Source of the DNA: Erodium maritimum
Taxonomy: Eukaryota; Streptophyta; Magnoliopsida; Geraniales; Geraniaceae
Reading direction: 5' to 3'
Length of the DNA: 64,000 nt
NCBI GenBank assembly: GCA_963921825.1
Contig: OY997591.1
Coordinates: 29,905,825-29,969,824 of the forward strand
In this document: piece after piece, positions 58,059-64,000 of the stretch
Numbering within the stretch: the stretch's first letter is position 1
Layout of the letters: the number at the start of each line of letters is the position of its first letter
Program-made: the position numbers and the translations under genes
The notes under the pieces: generated by a model
The model's input: the letters and a program-made list of their open reading frames with translations, nothing else
What the model was told of the DNA's origin: nothing
Database searches by the model: none

Positions 58059-61000
58059 ATGGCTTCAGATCATAAGGAAGCTCTGTTGAAGAAGAGTGAT
58101 TTCTATGAGAATTGTCCTGGATGTAAGGTTGATCGTCTCAAGGAGCTGCGTCGTGGATTGCCCATCCGCGAGCTCATCTCTATATGGATTGTTGTGCTTT
58201 GCACTTGTAAGAGACCAACTCTAATTAGTTTCACTCTAATTACTTTTCTTATAATATGTTTCATTCTCTTTTTCTATGGTTTCAGCATTGCCCATTTCGT
58301 CTCTCTTCCCTTTCCTTTATTTCATGGTGAGTAACTGTGCCTAATCCCGCGTTTTGTTCCACCATAGACCTTTCTTATAATTTGTTTTGATTTGTGTTTC
58401 CAGGTTCGGGATTTCAAGATTGCAAAAAGGGATGAAGATATTGGCTACTATGCTGGTTATATAGGTATGTATGTATGTATGTATGTATGCACAATTCCAA
58501 GTGCTCGGGCTGAGTTGAGTAAGATCTGTGTTGTGCCTAACTAGTGTTTGTGTTTGTGTTTAGGGGCTTCCTTCATGCTTGGGAGGGCTTTAACTTCTGT
58601 AATATGGGGAGTGGTGGCAGATCGCATAGGTCGGAAGCCTGTGATACTTATGGGGACTGTAGCAGTGTAAGCAACATCAATTTTGTAATCCACCAATTTG
58701 TGTGCTCCTGACACTGAATGATTGCCATTTCCAACTGGTTGCAGGGTTATTTTCAACACTCTCTTTGGCCTCAGCACGTCTTTTTGGATGGCCATCACTA
58801 CGAGGTTTCTACTTGGAGCTTTGAATGGCTTACTGGGACCGATCAAGGTACTATTCTATTAGTTACAGTTGAGTTTTTGTGGATGTATGGTTGACTAGTT
58901 TGCTCATTGATTAGGCATATTCAGCTGAAATTTTCCGGCAAGAGTATCAAGCTTTAGGACTATCAACAGTAAGCTTTGTTCTCATTTTCGTCAGCTGTGG
59001 ATGGATTTGATTTCATAATCCAAATTGATCATCAGTGAATAATTATATTGCAGATCAGTTCAGCATGGGGGGTAGGATTGATCATCGGTCCGTCTTTGGG
59101 AGGATTTCTTGCCCAGGTACTTCCTCTCTACCACTTATGTCACATCTTTTTCCCTCTCGTATTTCAACTGGCATGGGGATGGGTGGAGAATCAAGTTCAT
59201 TATAATTTAGTGTTATATGTTTCTGCACTTGTCATGTAATCAACTTTAATATACACAAGTGGAGAATATAATAATTTATCCTTGGCATTTTGTGAAGTTA
59301 TATGGGAGGTGGATCCAATGCTATTGCTAATAGTCAATAGTGGAATTCAAAGTGAAGTAAAACAGGATCAGTTAGTTATATAGTCTTTAAACTACCAGAG
59401 CTTCTTCTTTTATTTTGCTTTTCAATGGACAGTAACTGTACATTGGTCTATGAACAATTTCAGCCAGCTGAGAAGTATCCACATATATTTTCCCAAGAAT
59501 CTTTACTGGGGAGGTACGTGGATTGTTGGTTCTTCACTCTTATGATGATGATGCGGTCTATATGATATGATATGACTCTGTTGTTTTGTTATTATATAGG
59601 TATCCATACTTCTTGCCCTGCCTCGTCATATCCTTTTTTGCTTTGGGAGTAACTGTTGCTACTTGCTGGCTTCCGGTACAATCTTCTTTTCCAATGATGT
59701 ATTGCATTGCATGTATGAATATGTCCTTAAAATGAAGTGAACGATACATGATATTGTTGCAGGAAACGTTGCACATGCATCATGATAACAGAAGGGACAG
59801 TTATGGTTCCTTAGAGTCTAATGCGAAAGAGGTAGCTCATCAAGAGGAAAATCTTTTAAAGAATTGGCCCTTAATGTCATCCATCATTGTTTATTGTATT
59901 TTCTCGCTTCATGATATGGCTTACACAGAGGTACACATTATCACATAAGATTGCTGAAATATTGTTTTGATTTGCATTAGCTATGTTCACGATGAATTTG
60001 TGGGGCTGCTGCAGATATTTTCACTGTGGGCAGTGAGCTCCTCAAAATACGGGGGATTGGGGTATACAACGGAGAAAGTTGGTGAAGTGCTTTCGGTAAC
60101 AGGTATGCAGTATGCTTATGCAAAGGGGAATAGTATTAGTATGTGAAAGAATATGCATAGGTTTGTAACAGTGAGTTAACCCAACTTGTAGGCGCTGGAC
60201 TGATCATCTATCAACTCACCTTATATCCAGTGTTGGAGAGATATCTTGGATACTTAACACTATGTCGGGTTGCAGGGGTACGCTTTGTTTGCTTACTCTA
60301 ATTTTGTTTAATTTGTACATCCATCGTCCATGACCATGACTGTGTGTGTGTGTATTTGTATTGCAGGTTTTATCAATACCTGTATTGGCATGTTACCCAC
60401 TTTTAGCCATGACCTCGGGCTTGTGGCAGACTTTGTTAGTAAGTTGTGCATCGGTGTTGAAGAGTCTACTAGCGGTATGTATAACTCTCAACCCGTCTCA
60501 TAATCTTTGAGCAGATACCGATAGGCTTGTATTTGAAGTGAGATTTGATTGTAACAAGCAGGTGTCTGTTATCACTGCCATGTTCATTCTGCAAAACAAT
60601 GCTGTGGTACTTACTAACTCTCTGCATTAACATTATATTACATTATATTTGTGTTGTTGTTACTGAATGAGTAAATAAATATTATGGAATAACAACAGGA
60701 GCAACACCAAAGAGGAGCAGCAAATGGCATAGCTATGACTGGGATGTCTCTTTTCAAAGCAGCTGGTCCGGCTGGAGGAGGCCTACTGTAAGTGTCTTGT
60801 TTATTATTCCACTCCATCAATGTATAACATATACTTACTCTATTGTTTATACTAAAAGCTTGTAAATTATCATCAGCTTATCCTGGGCACAAAAGCGTCA
60901 AGATGCTGCCTTCCTCCCAGGTTGGCTTCTCAGCTGTATCTTCTTCTTCTAGTTATTTTTGCTTATCAAATTGATATTGAGAATGAGAATGATTAATCTG

Positions 61001-61110
61001 ATTGCAATGTATGTGCAGGTGACCATGCCATTTTTTTCATCCTCAATGTGATAGAAGCTATTGGAATTATGGCTACCTTCAAACCATTTTTAGCTCTTCG
61101 CCGTAAGTAG
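58059..61110 (+). CDS. ZIFL1: ZIF-like MFS transporter
   Basis: Seventeen coding exons with consistent phases: 58059-58206, 58286-58326, 58404-58464, 58564-58666, 58745-58847, 58915-58968, 59054-59116, 59464-59513, 59600-59675, 59763-59930, 60015-60102, 60192-60277, 60367-60474, 60562-60606, 60699-60787, 60877-60920, 61019-61110; 472 residues. The N-terminus has [14 protein letters not shown], typical of this family, with TM1 after it. MFS motif A is [10 protein letters not shown] near residue 105. A charged central loop ([15 protein letters not shown], about 240-255) separates two six-helix halves. Family members move zinc-nicotianamine, other metal chelates, or K+ and protons across vacuolar or plasma membrane; Arabidopsis ZIFL1 also affects auxin transport. 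The exact substrate cannot be told from sequence; the symbol marks closest resemblance. Confidence 0.93.
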
Positions 61111-61340
61111 AGAGCAGCGGGACACTACTTTTTGATCACTGTCGGTGAAGTTTTTCTTCAATATTATTGGTTGTATGACAAGGACAATTGTTCTACTGTA
61201 ATATTCAAAAGTTAAAACCCAACACAATTGTATGTTTAGATTTTTATTTTCAGACAACAGTAGACCATTTTCTTCAGAAAACCATAATTCCTTACAAATA
61301 CACACATCTAATCTTAACATTGGTGTCTTCAGCTCCAACA

Positions 61341-62514
61341 CTAGTAACCTTGAGTTGATAGGCAATCAAGCCTTATCTCCTCAGCCACCTTTGCACTATC
61401 TTCTTCTTCTTCTTTGAACTCCTCCTTTTCTTCTGCAAGGTTCAATCCCCAATCAATGAGTAAACATCTCAACCACAGTAATTTCAACTCCAACTAAATG
61501 ATGGGTCCTGTTTTATAACAGGGGTTTCCCAAGAAACTGATATAGTTAGCAGTTTATACCTCCACCAACTTTGGGTTCATCCATATCAAAATCATCATCC
61601 TCACCCATGTCTAAATTCTGCATTACATTTATTTTAGTCAGCACACAATAAACTCAGCTTCCCAAATATAGACTATTTTTTTTTATCAGCAAAAATAACT
61701 TCTTTGATTCAACCAAAGATCTCAAATAGAGATGATAGGGAAGAGAGAGAGCTAATAGAAGTCACTAGGACGCAAAAACAGAGCGAAAGAAATCAAAAAG
61801 TAGACAAACACCAGCATTACATGGCGTTCTCAAACAATTTAATTACATCTTAGAACATGTTACTCGAACCATTCTCCGCTTCTCATCTACATAATCTTGC
61901 TAAACCCCAATACACCACCAATCACAGTCTATAGATTAACTGTTATGCAACAAAGTCAATTGAAGGTGTTGGTTCTTACCGAGAAATCCATGTCATCGAA
62001 ATCCATTCCGCTTCTCTCTGTTGGAAAAACAAAAACTTGATTAGGAATAATTTATACAACATAATGGTAAAAGTGAAATGAGAAATGAGAAATGAGATGG
62101 GTAGTACCATTGCCATCATCTTCATCAACCCATTTATCCCAGTCCACTTTGAGGAACACAGGAGGCTTCCCTTCCTGCTTAAGCAGCCTGCTCCACCATT
62201 TCTCCTCGCCTTTCTTTATCACATAAACAATGTTTCTCACTCCAATGTTGTACTTGCTTTCCTCGACATTGATGGTATCGAGCAGCTCGAGATCAAGTTG
62301 GTAAGGAAGTCCATCTTTGGAGGCAGAGAAGATGAAGCTGCCATGAGGCTCGAGCTTTAGCTTCACGTCCTTGGCATCGGGTAGGTCTAGAGTGATATAG
62401 ATCTTGTCAGATCTCTGAGCCCACTTCACGATCGGGTGCCGGCTGCAACGCAGTGAATTAATACAGAGCAAGTCTAATTACAGGAATCAATGGAGAAAAG
62501 AGGGCTCACCTCAT
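61341..62514 (-). CDS. p23: HSP90 co-chaperone p23
   Basis: Five coding exons: 62514-62510 (ATGAG only), 62442-62108, 62017-61980, 61617-61560, 61432-61341, phases consistent; 175 residues. Residues 3-95 form a CS domain (RHPIVKWAQRSDKIYITLDL near the start, KGEEKWWSRLLKQEGKPP before WDKWVDEDD), the p23/Sba1 signature. The tail is acidic with Met-Asp repeats (MDFDDMDF, MGEDDDFDMDEP) and ends in a Glu-rich stretch. p23 binds the ATP-bound HSP90 dimer in the cytosol or nucleus and slows its cycle. The stop lies 230 bp from the ZIF-like stop, tail to tail. Exon 4 and 5 boundaries rest on splice signals and phase, so the last 50 residues are the least certain part. Confidence 0.9.
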
Positions 62515-62559
62515 TTTCCAAGTTGCAGAGAGACGAAGATGAATTGATGTAGAAGATGT

Positions 62560-62625
62560 AGCTATTTATGCTCGGTGAAGTTGATAAGAGCTTCCAAGCA
62601 CCTGCTCGAACGTTCCAGAGACTAC
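62560..62625 (-). promoter_or_regulatory. p23 core promoter: heat-shock element and TATA
   Basis: GAACGTTCCAGAG at 62608-62620 gives three alternating units (GAA, TTC, GAg), a good heat-shock element. CATAAATAG (62562-62570, minus strand) is a TATA box about 40 bp closer to the gene. A further TTC-type unit (CTTCC) is at 62591-62595. This fits heat induction through heat-shock factors. Confidence 0.6.
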
Positions 62626-62639
62626 GAGTTTCCTCAACA

Positions 62640-63700
62640 TTTTTACTTCTTACCCATATTACCCTTGTGATTGCTCTTTTCTCTCCTAATCCAAGTGAGA
62701 TACGTTAAGTGTTGATTGTTTATAGCACCTAATTAGTAATGGGTCCACAAATCTCCAAATTACTTTTCCTCTTTTTCTAAAAACAATTATTATGTAATTA
62801 TTTTTTAACATTACATGTGGTCTATTATGAAACTTTAAAATTCAACTACAAACCAGTACATCAAAAAAATAATACATAAAAAATAAATATTTGTTGTTTT
62901 TTTAACATTATAATCATTATTGGAAACAAAATCTAGGCAAACTGAAAATAAACTATGTCGAAACTAAATGTGACTGTTCAAGGTGTTACTTAAACGCTGT
63001 ATATTCTGTGGAGTGCGACCGAACCTGCTTTCATCAGTTTCAAAAGGAAGAGAGCGACGATGGTAGATGTGATTCAGGGATCCCTCTCAGTAAAAGTCCT
63101 TGAATCCTTTGATAGAAACTCTAAATCTTTACTCACTAATCATTAATCTTGCAAAAAAGAACAAGACAGTTAAAGTGAAACATAACCAGAGTGGTCGAGA
63201 AGGATGCGGTGGTGGAGACCAGGGAGAAGGAATGTCGTCGGCGGTTTTAGAGACGATGACGACTTCAGAGGAAACTTTAAGGTCGATTGACACCGAGGTG
63301 AGCCAGACGACAACCACCAGAGTCGTAGAAAAGGGGGGGGGGGGGGGCGAACAAGATCAGGGGACGCTTCGTTAATGGCGTGAGGGAGCCAACATCGCGG
63401 TGGCTAACGACGGCTAGAAAGGGACCTTAGCAGAAAAAACCTTCATACGAACCATAAGAGAGGTGCAGGGAAGAGGGTATATAGAACAAAGAGGCATACA
63501 CATAGCATAGGCCATGACAAAAACCATGGCCATAGCCATGGCTTTTCTTCAGCGACGACAAAGAACTCTTAGGCTAGTTTTTTTATTTATTTAATACCGG
63601 TCTATTATAATGTGTTAACTGATACATGTGAGACATTAATTAAAAATAAGGGGTAAATAGTGTTCGCCTCAAGGTAACACTAATTTTTGGACAACATTTA
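62640..63700. other. Intergenic, no gene recognised
   Basis: AT-rich to about 63000, then a mixed region with a 91-codon frame (63100-63375) containing no known domain. A run of 15 G lies at 63333-63347. ATAGCCATGGC-like short palindromes occur at 63525-63545. I see no RNA gene or repeat edge. Confidence 0.4.
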
Positions 63701-64000
63701 CGGGGTTTGGAAGATAAACGTGGTGATGTAGATGTAATTCACGGTGACGGAGAGAGAAGGATCAGTACAATGCATTCCTTCAAGGTCGGCGATAGAGGTA
63801 GTCTTGGTTGGAAGTATACCTAAGGCACGGGCTCGTGCCCTTTGCGGAGGGTTTGCTTGGTGATGAGTGGGCCTTTCACGAATGGGGCGACGGAGGACGG
63901 TGGAGACCGGATATTCTCAATGGTCCCGAGGGAGGCGCTACAACCCGTCGATCGTGCGATGGCTAGGCGTTTACAGGAACCTTTGACCATGCCTCCTCCA
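63700..64000 (+). other. Possible gag-like retroelement edge
   Basis: GC-richer than its surroundings. The frame near 63940-64000 reads AMARRLQEPLTMPP, similar to the AKxLQEAL stretch found in some plant retrotransposon proteins. Upstream no open frame supports it. Only a suggestion. Confidence 0.2.

Noticed and set aside
1-64000. CRISPR arrays, bacterial operons or organellar genes
   Set aside because: No regularly spaced direct repeats with unique spacers, no ribosome binding site patterns and no plastid or mitochondrial genes were seen.

Overview
The window looks like nuclear DNA of a flowering plant, most likely a eudicot. Its host genes are intron-rich with AT-rich GT-AG introns, and their products match plant families: a group A bZIP factor, a plant-type CTD phosphatase, a ZIF-like transporter and a plant p23. 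The rest is typical plant repeat DNA: a Ty3/gypsy element with a tRNA-iMet primer site, L1-type LINEs with zinc-knuckle ORF1 proteins and RNase H tails, MITEs, hAT and CACTA remnants. No bacterial operon, CRISPR array or organellar gene is visible.

Layout. 1 to about 6550: the 5' LTR, primer site, gag, protease and first part of the reverse transcriptase of a Ty3/gypsy element on the minus strand, running off the left edge with its frame open. 6578-7465 and 11619-12456: two copies of one short retroposon family, each bounded by target-site duplications, on either side of the first gene. 7500-11390: an AREB3/DPBF3-like ABA-response bZIP gene (+, 3 coding exons). 12790-18110: a small-repeat zone with a MITE, a CACTA remnant, tRNA-like SINE pieces, an snRNA-type promoter signature, an hAT end, a poly(A)-ended retroposon and a LINE 3' fragment. 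19532-24250: an SSP4/SSP5-like RNA polymerase II CTD phosphatase gene (-, 7 coding exons checked for phase).

24690-57320 is a 33-kb block made almost wholly of transposons. Seven LINE-type elements, all on the minus strand, can be separated: L-A (24694-33218), L-B nested in it, L-C (33289 to about 37690), L-D (about 37745-46215), L-E (47645-50090), L-F (about 50410-52228) and L-G (about 52330-57010). L-G sits inside an hAT-type element (52229-57322). Four LTR copies of one family have landed in L-C and L-D. Only L-A carries both ORFs: L-B, L-C, L-E and L-F have only ORF1, while L-D and L-G have only ORF2. A foldback MITE (46247-46674) and a Pol III-type promoter arrangement (46932-47156) lie between L-D and L-E.

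58059-61110: a complete 17-exon ZIF-like MFS transporter gene (+). 61341-62514: a complete 5-exon HSP90 co-chaperone p23 gene (-), tail to tail with it, with a heat-shock element upstream. 62640-64000 is mostly unassigned.

The four host genes show no operon-like link. ABA transcription (bZIP), Pol II CTD dephosphorylation, metal or proton-coupled transport and HSP90 folding are independent jobs that share a neighbourhood. The clearest shared logic is in the repeats, where successive insertions can be ordered by target-site duplications and by the load of C-to-T nonsense changes. Exon boundaries were placed by hand from GT-AG signals, reading-phase continuity and family alignment from memory, not by a database search.
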